Assembly (NCBI RefSeq): GCF_016342275.1
Contig: NZ_JAEIOT010000007.1
Coordinates: 62,001 to 126,000, forward strand
From: Corynebacterium marambiense
Lineage (GTDB): Bacteria > Actinomycetota > Actinomycetes > Mycobacteriales > Mycobacteriaceae
Length of the DNA stretch: 64,000 bases
Direction of reading: 5' to 3'
In this document: positions 1-8,885 of the stretch, one piece after another
Layout of the letters: each line of letters begins with the position of its first letter
How positions within the stretch are numbered: position 1 is the stretch's first letter
Made by a program: the position numbers and the translations under genes
The notes under the pieces: generated by a model
What the model saw: the letters and a program-made list of their open reading frames with translations, nothing else
The model's database searches: none
What the model was told of the DNA's origin: nothing

Positions 1-1164
1 GAGCAGCTCCGCATCGGCGAGGACGTCCTGGGCCGCGGCGATCGCCCGTTCGAGCTCCTCCTCGGAGGTCCCGCCGACCTCTAGGAGGAGTGCCGCGGTG
101 TTGTCGTCGATGTCCGCCCACTCGGCGGGAGCCTCGCGGAAGTTGTCGACGGAGCGCTTCAGCACCGGAGCGACGAGCAGCTCACAGGCCTGCGCACCGG
201 TGTCCATCAGTGGCGCGACATAGGAGGCCGCCTGCCGCAGGTCGGGGAGCATCACCCAGGCGACCGCCTTGTACCGCGGCAGCTCGATGGTGCGGATCAC
301 GGATTCGGTGATCGCGCCGAAGATCCCCTCGGACCCCACCATCAGGCGCATGAGGATGCGGACGGGGGTGTCCTCATCGAGGAAAGCGTCGAGGCGCAGT
401 CCGTTGGTGTTCCGGATGGAGAACTTCCTGCGCAGGAAACCGACCAGCTCCTCGTCCCGGCGGATCTCGTCACGCAGCGCGAGTAGACCGGCGACGAGTT
501 CGGGTTCGGCGGTCGCCAGTTTCTCCCCCGCGTCGGGGTCCGTGGTGTCGACGATTGTGCCCGAGGGGAGGACGAAGGTGGCCTCCTCCAACGTGTGGTA
601 ACTGTCCCGTTCGAGGGAGCAGCGCATTCCCCCGGCGTTGTCCGCGAGGACGCCGCCGATGGTGCACACGGACGTCGAACCCGGATCGGGGCCGATCATG
701 TGGCCGTGCCGTGCGAGGACCGCCTGTGCGTCCCCGAGGACGACACCCGGTCGCGACCAGATGCGCTTCCCGCCGTCGCGTACCTCCATACCGGTGAAGT
801 GGGTCTTGACGTCGACGAGGATGTCCTCGCTCATGGCCTGCCCGTTGAGGGAGGTTCCGGCGGCCCGGAACGTGATTTTCCGGTCGTTCCGGGACGCGAA
901 ACGCATGAGTCTCGCGAGGTCGTGGGCGTTGCGTGGCCGAACCACGATCTGCGGGACGGTGCGGTACGGGCTGGCGTCCGAGGCGTAGCGGATGAGGTCG
1001 CTGACCCTGCCGGAGACGTTCTCCTCGCCGAGGAGCGTCTGCAGTGCCTTGAGCAGGGGAGCGGGAGCACCGTTCACGCGGTCGGCGGGTACGGCGTCCG
1101 GCTGTGGGACGGCGCCCTCGGGCCGCCCGATACGACTGGGATCCGGGGTCAGCAGCTTGTTCAT
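1..1164 (-). CDS. FAD-binding (and probably Fe-S) dehydrogenase, D-lactate dehydrogenase-like, 3' end outside window
   Basis: The minus-strand reading frame starts at the ATG at 1164, with an in-frame TAG 12 bases upstream that fixes the 5' limit, and stays open to the window edge (388 codons). The protein has a flavin-binding PCMH/FAD_binding_4 fold: an FRAAGTSLNGQA segment near residue 100, then GPDPGSTS and CTIGGVLADNAGGM near residues 160-180, the usual FAD-pyrophosphate contacts of the GlcD/D-lactate dehydrogenase family. Proteins with this N-terminus often continue into a C-terminal 4Fe-4S region, but that part is not in the window. It probably oxidises a 2-hydroxy acid, with D-lactate only the most common annotation. 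No clear ribosome binding site is visible. It is divergent from the BASS transporter. Confidence 0.8.
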   Translation of the reverse strand, partial: MNKLLTPDPSRIGRPEGAVPQPDAVPADRVNGAPAPLLKALQTLLGEENVSGRVSDLIRYASDASPYRTVPQIVVRPRNAHDLARLMRFASRNDRKITFRAAGTSLNGQAMSEDILVDVKTHFTGMEVRDGGKRIWSRPGVVLGDAQAVLARHGHMIGPDPGSTSVCTIGGVLADNAGGMRCSLERDSYHTLEEATFVLPSGTIVDTTDPDAGEKLATAEPELVAGLLALRDEIRRDEELVGFLRRKFSIRNTNGLRLDAFLDEDTPVRILMRLMVGSEGIFGAITESVIRTIELPRYKAVAWVMLPDLRQAASYVAPLMDTGAQACELLVAPVLKRSVDNFREAPAEWADIDDNTAALLLEVGGTSEEELERAIAAAQDVLADAELL

Positions 1165-1545
1165 GGATGAAGTCTAACGCGCATGAAATGACATTCGGCA
1201 TCACACTCCGACGACTCTCAGGGTCCGAGAGAATTAGGCTGACCTTGGTTTATGTGGATATGCGCCCCCACGAACGGAAAAATGAAACCATGTCGGGAAC
1301 TGCGTTGGGGGTAATTTAAGGGGGTGGTTTTGGGGTGGTTTGTTCAGGTGACGGTGATCGGTCCACTACCGTGATTCGGAGTTGCAGAGCCGGTGCCACA
1401 CCCCGCACCCGCAGCTGACGTCCACCGGACACGCCGTCACCCCGGCCCCGGAGCACGACCACACCGCGGACATACCGCGCGGTGGGTTAATACCGTGCCC
1501 GTACCGTCGGACACCGCGAAGAGATCACCAGTGGAAGGAAATACC
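1165..1545. promoter_or_regulatory. Divergent intergenic region with a weak DtxR-like half-site
   Basis: This 381-base gap separates the FAD-dependent dehydrogenase (leftward) from the transporter (rightward). TTAGGCTGACCTT at 1234-1246 matches the right part of the corynebacterial DtxR iron-box consensus with one central mismatch. The left half is poor, so the full 19-mer (1229-1247) agrees at only about 12 positions. No other gene was recognised here. The iron-box assignment is tentative. Confidence 0.25.
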
Positions 1546-2523
1546 GTGTCCCTTCTGGACAGTCACAGTGCGCCGCATCCGCCCGAGACGGCCGACATGG
1601 AGGAACGCTCGGCGACGCTCGCCGTACTCGCGTTCCCGGCGGTCGTCATCATCGGCGCATTCATCGCCTATCTCATGCCGGACACGTTCATCCCGCTGAA
1701 GTCCTGGATCTCGCCCGGACTCATGGTCATCATGTTCTGCATGGGGCTCACCCTCACCCTGCCCGACATCGGAACGGTGGTGAAACGACCCTGGCCGATC
1801 TTCCTCGGGGTCGTCGCCCAGTACATCGTTATGCCACTGTCCGCCGTCGTGGTCGCCAAGGCACTCAACTTCGGACCGGAGGTGGCGGTCGGCCTCCTCA
1901 TGCTCGGATCTGTCCCCGGCGGCACGGCGTCGAACGTCATCGCCTATCTCGCCAAGGGGGACGTCGCACTGTCCGTCGCCATGACCAGTGTCTCGACGCT
2001 GTTGTCACCGATCGTCACCCCGATGCTCATGCTCTATCTCGCCGACGCCCAGGCTGACGTCGACGCAGGGGGAATGACCTGGTCACTGGTCAAGACGGTA
2101 CTCATCCCGGTCGGCCTCGGTCTCATCCTCAGGGTGTTCTTCGACCGCTTCGTCAACATGATTCTCCCGGTTCTCCCGTGGTTGTCCATAGGCACCATCG
2201 GAATGGTCCTCATGGTCGTCGTCGCACTGTCCGCCGACAAACTCGCGGTGGTGGGGCTCGTCGTCCTGCTCGGCGTGATCATCCAGAACCTCCTCGGCTA
2301 CGTCGTCGGCTACTACGCCCCGAAGCTGCTGGGTCAGAAGACCGCCGCGTGCCGGACCACGGCCATCGAGGTGTCCACCCAGAACTCCGGCCTGGCGTCC
2401 GCGATGGCGACCCAGTTCTTCAGCCCCGAGGCCGCGATCCCCGGCGCCATCGCCGCCATCTGGGCCAACGTCTCCGGAGCGCTCTACGCCGCCATCGTGC
2501 GCCGTATGCCCGTCAGGGACTGA
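1546..2523 (+). CDS. Bile acid:sodium symporter (BASS) family transporter
   Basis: The product is an integral membrane protein of 325 residues with about ten hydrophobic segments. It carries two BASS-family hallmarks: the GSVPGGTASNVIAYLAKGD segment, followed by the TSVSTLLSP stretch, and the EVSTQNSGLASAMA segment near the C-terminus. Family members import organic anions with sodium; the substrate here is unknown (keto acids or pantoate are known for relatives). The frame is open from 1393, but the GTG at 1546 is preferred because GGAAGG lies seven bases upstream and the resulting length fits the family; the extra upstream residues are proline- and arginine-rich and not membrane-like. It is convergent with nadS, 37 bases away. 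Confidence 0.85.
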   Translation: MSLLDSHSAPHPPETADMEERSATLAVLAFPAVVIIGAFIAYLMPDTFIPLKSWISPGLMVIMFCMGLTLTLPDIGTVVKRPWPIFLGVVAQYIVMPLSAVVVAKALNFGPEVAVGLLMLGSVPGGTASNVIAYLAKGDVALSVAMTSVSTLLSPIVTPMLMLYLADAQADVDAGGMTWSLVKTVLIPVGLGLILRVFFDRFVNMILPVLPWLSIGTIGMVLMVVVALSADKLAVVGLVVLLGVIIQNLLGYVVGYYAPKLLGQKTAACRTTAIEVSTQNSGLASAMATQFFSPEAAIPGAIAAIWANVSGALYAAIVRRMPVRD

Positions 2524-2560
2524 CCCCCGAGGGACGCCGCACACCCTGCCGCAGGGTCGG

Positions 2561-3718
2561 TTAGGACCGGAGGACCTCGACCACGGCCGCCAGCGCCCCA
2601 GCCGCCGCCGCGAGATCAGCGTCGGTGGTCTCCCGTCCCAGGCTGAACCGGAGTGCGGTGCGGGCGAGATTCTCCCCGACGCCCATCGCGATCAGGACCG
2701 GTGATGGGTCCTGGGATCCCGCGGCGCAGGCCGAACCCGACGAACAGATGATTCCGCGCCGTTCCAACTCAATCAGTACGGTCTCGCCGTTCACGCCGTC
2801 GATCGTGAAGGAAGCGTTGCCGGGCAGCCGACGGGTCGGGTGACCCGTCAGCCGTGCACCGGGAACCGTCGCCAGCACCCGCCCGATGAACCCGTCCCGC
2901 AGGCGCGTCATCCGTTCGGCCGTCGATGCGCGTTCCGACTCCGCGGAGACCAGGGCCGTGGCCAGGGCGACGGCGCCGGCCACATCCTCCGAACCGGAAC
3001 GGCGGCCCCGTTGCTGGCCACCACCGTGGATCACGGGCTCCACGGGAAGGGACGAGCGGAGCCACAACAATCCGATTCCCCTCGGCGCTCCGAGCTTGTG
3101 CGCCGACAGTGACAGCGCGTCCACCCCGAGCACCGACGGCCGGATGTCCAGTTGCCCGGCGGCCTGCACTGCATCGGTGTGCAGTGCGACGCCGTGCCTC
3201 CGGCACACCGCGGACAGCGCCCGGAGATCCTGCACCGTACCCACCTCGTTGTTGGCCGCCTGAACCGACACCAGGGCCGTGCCCGGTCGGAGGAGAGCAT
3301 CCAATTCCTCCGGATCAACCAGCCCCGTTCCATCACAGGTCAGGCGGTCCGTCCCGATGGCGTGGAACCTGTCCAGGTAGGCGGTGCTCTCCGACACCGC
3401 ACTGTGTTCCAGGGGAGTGGTGACCACACGGGCCGATCGCCCTCCGCAGGCGGCACCGAGGGCGATGCCCTTGACCGCGAGGTTGTCCGCCTCCGTGCCT
3501 CCGGAGGTGAATATCAGCTCCTCGGGGCGCACCTCCAGTGTGTCGGCTATCGCACACCTGGCCGCGGTGAGCCCGGCCCGCGCGGCTTCGCCGACCTCGT
3601 GGTGACTGGACGGATTGCCGAACTCCGTGGTGAGGAACGGCCACATCGCACGCAGTGCCTCGGGACGTGGTGGCGTGGTGGCGGCGTGATCGAGGTAGAT
3701 CAGGTCCGGACCGCTCAC
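2561..3718 (-). CDS. nadS: Cysteine desulfurase-like protein of the NAD operon (NadS)
   Basis: The product is a 385-residue class V aminotransferase-fold enzyme of the NifS/IscS type. It has the N-terminal YLDHAATTP motif, SAHKLGAPRGIG with the PLP lysine at residue 208, and the active-site loop SSGSACAAG with the sulfur-carrying cysteine at residue 331. It is the last gene of ndnR-nadA-nadC-nadS, and its ATG overlaps the nadC stop codon by four bases. In C. glutamicum the equivalent gene is co-regulated with nadA and is thought to supply sulfur for the oxygen-sensitive 4Fe-4S cluster of NadA. The same dedicated role is inferred here; general cysteine desulfurase activity cannot be excluded. 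Confidence 0.9.
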   Translation of the reverse strand: MSGPDLIYLDHAATTPPRPEALRAMWPFLTTEFGNPSSHHEVGEAARAGLTAARCAIADTLEVRPEELIFTSGGTEADNLAVKGIALGAACGGRSARVVTTPLEHSAVSESTAYLDRFHAIGTDRLTCDGTGLVDPEELDALLRPGTALVSVQAANNEVGTVQDLRALSAVCRRHGVALHTDAVQAAGQLDIRPSVLGVDALSLSAHKLGAPRGIGLLWLRSSLPVEPVIHGGGQQRGRRSGSEDVAGAVALATALVSAESERASTAERMTRLRDGFIGRVLATVPGARLTGHPTRRLPGNASFTIDGVNGETVLIELERRGIICSSGSACAAGSQDPSPVLIAMGVGENLARTALRFSLGRETTDADLAAAAGALAAVVEVLRS

Positions 3719-4587
3719 CGGGCGTCCCCGGAGGGTCGTACGGTCACGTCGAGCCCCAGGTCCAGGGACCGGACGCCGTGGGTGAGCGCACCGACGGAGA
3801 TCACGTCCACCCCGGTCGCCGCGATGTCTCCGACCGTGTCCAGACTGACTTGCCCCGAGGCCTCGACGACCACCGCACCGCCGATGAGGGCCACGCCCTC
3901 CCGAAGCTGCGCCAGGCTGAAGTTGTCCAGCATGATGGAGTCGACACCTGCCGCGAGGACATCCGGGATCTGGTCGACGCGGTCGACCTCCACCTCGATG
4001 TGGGTCGTGTGCGGGAGCCGGGAACGCGCCGCCCGGAGAGCCCCGGTCACCGAGACACCCTCGGCGAGCAGGACCGCCAGATGATTGTCCTTGACCATGA
4101 CCGCATCGGACAACGTGGCCCGGTGGTTGTGGCCGCCACCGTCCCGGACGGCCTTCTTCTCCAGCAGGCGCAACCCTGGGGTCGTCTTGCGGGTGTCGAC
4201 GATCCGGGCCCCGCTACCGGCCACGGCGGCCACGTACCGCGAGGTGAGCGTGGCGATCCCCGACATACGCTGCACGAAGTTCAGACCGATCCGTTCCGCA
4301 CGCAGAACCGACCTGGCGGAGCCGGACACCTCCGCGAGAACCTCACCGGAGGAGAAGACGGCGCCGTCCGCCACCCGGACATCGACCTGTGTACCGGGAT
4401 CGACGCGCAGAAAGGCGGCGGTGAATACCGCGCCGCCCGAGAACACCCCGTCCTCACGGGCTGTGAGCGTCGCGGTCGCACGGGCGTCGACCGGTATCAG
4501 CGTCTCGGAGGTCAGGTCGCCCCACGGGGCGTCCTCGCTGAGGGCGTTGTCGATGATCCCGTTGATCTGAGCTGCCGTCGGATACAC
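3715..4587 (-). CDS. nadC: Quinolinate phosphoribosyltransferase (nicotinate-nucleotide pyrophosphorylase, carboxylating)
   Basis: This 290-residue enzyme converts quinolinate and PRPP to nicotinate mononucleotide, the step after NadA in de novo NAD synthesis. Family motifs are present: DTRKTTPGLR near residue 150, HNHR, and VKDNHL near residue 170, which form the PRPP/quinolinate site, plus LDNFSL and a C-terminal SVGALTHGV barrel strand. Length is normal. It follows nadA with a 2-base gap and overlaps nadS by four bases, so the three are probably translationally coupled. The call is secure. Confidence 0.95.
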   Translation of the reverse strand: MYPTAAQINGIIDNALSEDAPWGDLTSETLIPVDARATATLTAREDGVFSGGAVFTAAFLRVDPGTQVDVRVADGAVFSSGEVLAEVSGSARSVLRAERIGLNFVQRMSGIATLTSRYVAAVAGSGARIVDTRKTTPGLRLLEKKAVRDGGGHNHRATLSDAVMVKDNHLAVLLAEGVSVTGALRAARSRLPHTTHIEVEVDRVDQIPDVLAAGVDSIMLDNFSLAQLREGVALIGGAVVVEASGQVSLDTVGDIAATGVDVISVGALTHGVRSLDLGLDVTVRPSGDAR

Positions 4588-4589
4588 GG

Positions 4590-5927
4590 TCAGTTCCCCT
4601 TTCCACTGGTTGATCCGGCCGTCGGGCGGGGTGCGACGGACAGCATGCGTTCAAGGGCGACCCCCGCCTTTTCGGCGGTGTCCGGGGCGACGGTGATGCG
4701 GTTGACGGTGTCACCCTCTACGAGGGACTCCAGTACCCACGCGAGATACCCCGGGTGGATCCGGTACATGGTCGAGCACGGGCAGACCACCGGATCCAGG
4801 CAGAAGATGGTGTGCTCGGGGTGCTCGGCGGCCAACCGCTGGACGAGATTGATCTCGGTGCCGATCGCGAACACCGACCCCGGGGGAGCGGCGTTGATCG
4901 CCCTGACGATGAAGTCGGTGGAGCCCGCGGAATCCGCGGCGTCGACGACCTCCATCGGGCACTCCGGGTGCACGATGACCTGGGCATCCGGATATTCGGC
5001 GCGGGCACGGTTGATCTGGCCGACGGTGAATCGCCGGTGGACGGAGCAGAAACCGTGCCAGAGCAGGATCCTGGCTTCGAGGAGTTGCTCCCGGGTGTTT
5101 CCGCCGAGCGGCAGGTTCGGGTTCCAGAGGGGCATCTGCGCCAGTGGGATTCCCCGGGCACGCCCGGTGTTGCGACCGAGGTGCTGGTCTGGGAAAAACA
5201 GGACGCGCTGACCGCGCTCGAACGCCCACTCCAGCACCGCGTCGGCGTTGGAGGACGTACAGACGATGCCACCGTGCTCACCGACGAATGCCTTCAACGC
5301 CGCCGACGAGTTCATGTAGGTGACCGGGATGACCGGGACGCGACCGTCGCGGTCGGTGGCCGAGTCGAAGATCTCCTCCACCTGCTCCCAGCAGTCGGTG
5401 ACCGCATCAAGTTCGGCCATGTCCGCCATTGAACAGCCGGCGGCGAGGTTTGGGAGAATGACCTTCTGGTGAGGCGCTGAGACGATGTCCGCGGTCTCCG
5501 CCATGAAGTGGACGCCGCAGAACACGATGGCCTCCGCGGCGGGTCGGTTCCGTGCCGCGTTCGCGAGCTGAAAGGAGTCGCCGACGAAATCGGCGTGCCG
5601 CACGATCTCATCGCGCTGGTAGAAGTGTCCGAGGATGACGACCTTCTCGCCGAGCGCCGCTTTCGCCGCGTGGATCCGATCGTGGAGTTCTTCGTCGGTG
5701 GCCTTCCGGTACCCGGGTGGCAGACTGCCCTGGCGGGGAGCGTCGTTGGGGAACGGATCCGACATTGATGCGCCGGGCCCGTACCCGGGCATGGAGTCGA
5801 ATGCCCAGGGGTCCTCGGTGAGTGCACTGCTGCAGGAGGATCCGGCGCGGGCACCCGCCGTGATCAGTTGTAGCGTCCGATCCACGGAAGCTGGTTCGCG
5901 CAGGCCGGTTGATTCTGGGGTGGGCAT
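4590..5927 (-). CDS. nadA: Quinolinate synthase A
   Basis: NadA condenses iminoaspartate with dihydroxyacetone phosphate to quinolinate using a 4Fe-4S cluster. The 445-residue protein shows FCGVHFMAETADI, the HPECPMEVV segment and DPVVCPCSTMYRIHP, whose cysteines supply the cluster ligands in this long NadA subtype. The frame is open further upstream, but the ATG at 5927 is chosen because AGAGGA lies about ten bases before it. A later ATG (MSDPF) would remove a non-catalytic N-terminal segment and cannot be ruled out. It lies 47 bases after ndnR and is expected to be repressed by NdnR when NAD is plentiful. Confidence 0.95.
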   Translation of the reverse strand: MPTPESTGLREPASVDRTLQLITAGARAGSSCSSALTEDPWAFDSMPGYGPGASMSDPFPNDAPRQGSLPPGYRKATDEELHDRIHAAKAALGEKVVILGHFYQRDEIVRHADFVGDSFQLANAARNRPAAEAIVFCGVHFMAETADIVSAPHQKVILPNLAAGCSMADMAELDAVTDCWEQVEEIFDSATDRDGRVPVIPVTYMNSSAALKAFVGEHGGIVCTSSNADAVLEWAFERGQRVLFFPDQHLGRNTGRARGIPLAQMPLWNPNLPLGGNTREQLLEARILLWHGFCSVHRRFTVGQINRARAEYPDAQVIVHPECPMEVVDAADSAGSTDFIVRAINAAPPGSVFAIGTEINLVQRLAAEHPEHTIFCLDPVVCPCSTMYRIHPGYLAWVLESLVEGDTVNRITVAPDTAEKAGVALERMLSVAPRPTAGSTSGKGN

Positions 5928-5974
5928 GATGTCTCGGTCCTCTGGTCGTTCGGTTTTGGGTGGTCGGTGCGGTA

Positions 5975-6634
5975 CTACGGGCGGGCTGAACCCGGAGTGC
6001 GGTAGCTGTAGAGTTTGGGCGGCCGGTGGGGTGTTCCGGTGAGCACCTGTCCGGTGTCGATGAGGTCGGGGGAGGAGGTTATCGAGCGACGGAAGTTCGC
6101 GGGGTCCAGGGGATGTCCGAGGATGGCCTCGTGGACGTGCCGTAGTTCGGTGAGGGTGAATGTGTCGCCGAGGAATGACCGGGCGATGGCCGAGTATTCG
6201 ACCTTGGTTCGCAGGCGGTCGAGTGCGTAGTCGACGATCTCCAGGTGATCGAAGGCGAGGTCGGGGAGATCCCCGGCGGGAAACCACCGGACATTCTCGT
6301 GTTCCCCGGCGTGCTGTGCTTCGTCGGTCCGGAGCAGGGCCCAGTAGACGACGGAGACGATCCTGCCGGTGGGGGATCGATTCACGTCACCGAAGGTGTA
6401 GAGCTGTTCGAGATAGCTGGGGCGGAGGCCGGTGGTCTCCGCGAGCGTGCGGGACGCGGCATCCTCCAGACCCTCATCGGCGGGGAGCCAGCCTCCCGGC
6501 AGTGCCCATTGACCGAGATGCGGATCGCGGGTGCGTCTGACGAAGGGGGTCCACAGGGATGGTGTGGCTTCGGGCTCCGGGCGAAGCGCGAAGATCACGG
6601 TGGATACAGCCAGTCGGGTGTCGGGCGCGGGCAC
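5975..6634 (-). CDS. ndnR: Nudix-family transcriptional repressor of de novo NAD synthesis
   Basis: The 219-residue protein has an N-terminal Nudix-like domain (WALPGGWLPADEGLEDAASR, an incomplete Nudix box) and a C-terminal winged-helix region (roughly residues 145-219, with LTELRHVHEAILGHPLDPANFRR), the layout of NrtR-type regulators. In C. glutamicum the orthologue NdnR represses ndnR-nadA-nadC-nadS with NAD as co-repressor, and the gene order here is the same. The start is the GTG at 6634, with GGAGGA four bases upstream. Two matching inverted repeats just upstream (6659-6708) are the likely operators, giving autorepression. Confidence 0.92.
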   Translation of the reverse strand: MPAPDTRLAVSTVIFALRPEPEATPSLWTPFVRRTRDPHLGQWALPGGWLPADEGLEDAASRTLAETTGLRPSYLEQLYTFGDVNRSPTGRIVSVVYWALLRTDEAQHAGEHENVRWFPAGDLPDLAFDHLEIVDYALDRLRTKVEYSAIARSFLGDTFTLTELRHVHEAILGHPLDPANFRRSITSSPDLIDTGQVLTGTPHRPPKLYSYRTPGSARP

Positions 6635-6658
6635 CGTTCCTCCTGTCGTCAGTCTTTT

Positions 6659-6708
6659 GGTCAGAATGACCTTTAGCGGTGTTAATTAGCTTACAGTCAA
6701 ATCGACCT
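6659..6708 (-). promoter_or_regulatory. Putative twin NdnR operators upstream of ndnR
   Basis: Read on the minus strand, two copies of AGGTC-N5-GACY occur: one overlapping 6659-6671, whose GGTCA-TTC-TGACC arms are perfectly symmetric, and one at 6695-6708 with spacer GATTT. Their centres are about 36 bp apart, close to three and a half helical turns. They lie 25-75 bases upstream of the ndnR start, where the promoter should be. Autoregulation of this operon by NdnR is known in C. glutamicum; assignment of these repeats is inference. Confidence 0.6.
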
Positions 6709-8859
6709 AAAGGGTGGTGGGGATCGCGGATTGGTACAAAAAGAGCATCATTGGCGGCTCGGTCTTCCGGTTCGGGGCCGGAATCACCTTTTTGGCGGGC
6801 CGCTCGTGACACCGGCCCAGTATGCTCGGGTCTGTGACATCGGCGGCGACCCCGACACGCTCGAATTGCAGGCATAGCGCGAAAGCCGCCTTGTCACCGC
6901 CACACCCTCCGCGAAGCGATCACCACCCGCCTCGATCATGGACATGTCGCCTGAGGCTCTCATGCACCTCGCGTCTCATCGCCGCTGAGCTTCGATGTTC
7001 GAATTGCCTGATAGCTGGCAGGGGGCGGTAATTCGCCTGATGTCGGGCGGCCGACGGGGTGGGTGCAGGAGTGGGGAAGGGGAGTATTTCGGTCATGTTT
7101 CCTGATATCTTGACACCACCCTTATAATTTATTCACCTTCTTCGGGAAGAAAGAAACAAGAACAATGCATCAATTCCTGGGCCTGGACAAAAAGTGGTCC
7201 GCAAGGGGAGTGTGCGGTGGCGGTAAATCGAATAAAAAATTCATTGCCTTGTCCGTGGTAACTGCCTGCGTAAATTTTTGATTTTTTCATGGCTTTTATC
7301 TGATATGTCAATTGGTCCCAATCTGACAGCACTGATAATTGCAACGTTGAGCGCGCTAAATCTGGCTCAGGTTCTCACCAATACGGGAGAAGGGCTATAA
7401 AACCGATCCCTGAAGGAAATTGCGGCCGCAAGCGCAGCCCGCTGCATGGTTTCACACCCACCAACTGCTGTGAAAAGTGCGGGTGAAATCACCGTTTCAA
7501 GAGTCAGTGGACGGTCTTCATGTTCCGGTAGCTTATATGCTCATGGTTAAACACCCGACAAAATGTCCCGAAGGATCTGGTCCAGTCAAATGGCAAGGCG
7601 GGGGTCGTTGAGGAGTTATCATCGATGTATCTGTGGGATGCTGATCGAACAAACAGCTGTTCCCGAAAAGTGATGGAATATCCTTACGTCTGAATGGGCG
7701 GGGGATGTGGTGCGGCGAGCGTATTTGCGAAAATGCGATCGAGACCGCAGGAGACAATTCCTGAGTGGCTATCAAATAACTGGCGTGTTCCTGTGCTTCG
7801 GCTGTTGATTGGGTCGTGTTCGCTGGCATTTTCCTAGCGGATCTCCGGTTGAGTCTGTTGCCGGGGGGACTGGATTGTGCGGCACAATTGAATGTCTGAA
7901 TGGAACAGCCTGGCACTGCACTAGAGTTCCGTAATGGTAGATTAAACACTCCAATGCTCTGACTGGCGCATACAGCGACGTAGCGACGACCTAGCACCCA
8001 AATGTGCCGGGCGGTGTGATGTGTCAGAGCTTCCCCAGCTGTCGCCTGCGGCTGGATTTCCGCAGCCGCCCACACCGCACCGCGAGCGGGTCCCCGCACG
8101 CTGAGCAGTCCGAACGGTCCCTCCGGGAAACCAAGTTTTATGTCCGGGTAATGTCGGCGTTACTGCGGGGCCGGCGCGTGCACCATTGGTCATACTTCCG
8201 CCGCCACGTGCGCCACTTCTGATGTCGGTGCCGCGGGGCGCGGACCCCGGAGAAAGGTGGCGGTGTGGGGACGCTGACCGTGCCGGCCGGGCGACGTACG
8301 CCTGCCTGGCTGGCCACCGCCGGAGAATGTGCCCCGGCCGAGGATCTCGACCGGGCGTCGGCACTACGGCGGGACGGGGCCGTCGACAGTCCGGACGCTC
8401 AAGGGGTTCGGGGTGGAGGTTGCTCCTGAGACTATTTGTCGGGGCGGGGAGGTGCGCGCCTGGTGGGTAGCGGAGCTGGGAGCGGTGGCACGCGATGTTA
8501 AGTGACATAATGTACATTATCGGACAACAAGTGGTCAGAAAGTCACCTGGGTGGGGCCGCGTGTTGGTGGACGAGCCCGTGTCCCCAGGCAGCTCTCCGA
8601 CATTGGCTCGTCGGTCGCCATTGTTTCGGGAGTAATGCCGTTCGTCGACTGTGGGATGCTCGTCGAGTTGGGCCGGGTGTCCGTGGTGTCCCGAAACGTC
8701 GGGTTTGTCACGGCGCATCCCCGCCACCGTCGCCTCCGGAGGGGTGCGACCGGCGGCATTCCGGAGTGGTCCGGTCATCGAACGAAAGGCCGATGGCCGG
8801 TGAAAAGACGATCAATGATTGTGTTGTTCCCCAGCTGCATCGCACTGCAAGCGACGCCT
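6709..8859. other. Gene-poor region with an AT-rich island
   Basis: About 2.1 kb without a convincing gene. Open frames here on both strands have no recognisable domain, no good ribosome binding site and shadow-like composition. Roughly 7080-7400 is clearly richer in A+T than the rest of the window. A short GTG-initiated frame begins near 8264 behind AAAGGTGG (about 55 codons, product beginning VGTLTVPAGRRTPAWLAT), but nothing identifies it. The notable element is the dif-like site at 8500-8527. The region could be a decayed insertion or the chromosome terminus. Confidence 0.5.
8500..8527 (-). other. dif-like XerC/XerD recombination site
   Basis: On the minus strand the 28 bases divide as an 11-base arm TTGTCCGATAA, a 6-base spacer TGTACA and an 11-base arm TTATGTCACTT. 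Against the E. coli dif site the XerD-type arm matches 8 of 11, the spacer 5 of 6 and the XerC-type arm 5 of 11, including the inner ATAA; the palindromic core (8507-8520) is perfect. This is the 11-6-11 layout of dif sites, and the XerD arm is the better conserved, as expected. It sits in a gene-poor stretch. It may be the chromosomal dimer-resolution site or one carried by a Xer-dependent mobile element. Confidence 0.65.
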
Positions 8860-8885
8860 CCTTTTTGTCACTTGTGACAAAAAGG
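8860..8885. terminator. 26-bp near-perfect palindrome directly after the small membrane protein gene
   Basis: CCTTTTTGTCAC at 8860-8871 and its exact complement at 8874-8885 are separated by two bases. It begins right after the stop codon of the minus-strand gene at 8886-9122. It could act as a terminator for that operon, but the arms contain A/T runs and the loop is very short, so a protein-binding site is also possible. Confidence 0.45.

Noticed and set aside
470..1204. Minus-strand 244-codon open frame overlapping the FAD dehydrogenase
   Set aside because: Its product is dominated by Arg, Pro and Gly with no domain; the frame beside it gives a clear flavoprotein.
7110..7130. TTGACA and TATAAT hexamers in the AT-rich island
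   Set aside because: They are only seven bases apart, far too close for a sigma-70-type promoter.
7533..8099. Minus-strand 188-codon frame in the gene-poor region
   Set aside because: No recognisable motif, no good ribosome binding site, and a composition that does not look like the neighbouring genes.
7942..8778. Minus-strand 278-codon frame spanning the dif-like site
   Set aside because: Arg/Pro/Ser-rich shadow-like translation without a domain; it would also place the dif-like palindrome inside a gene.
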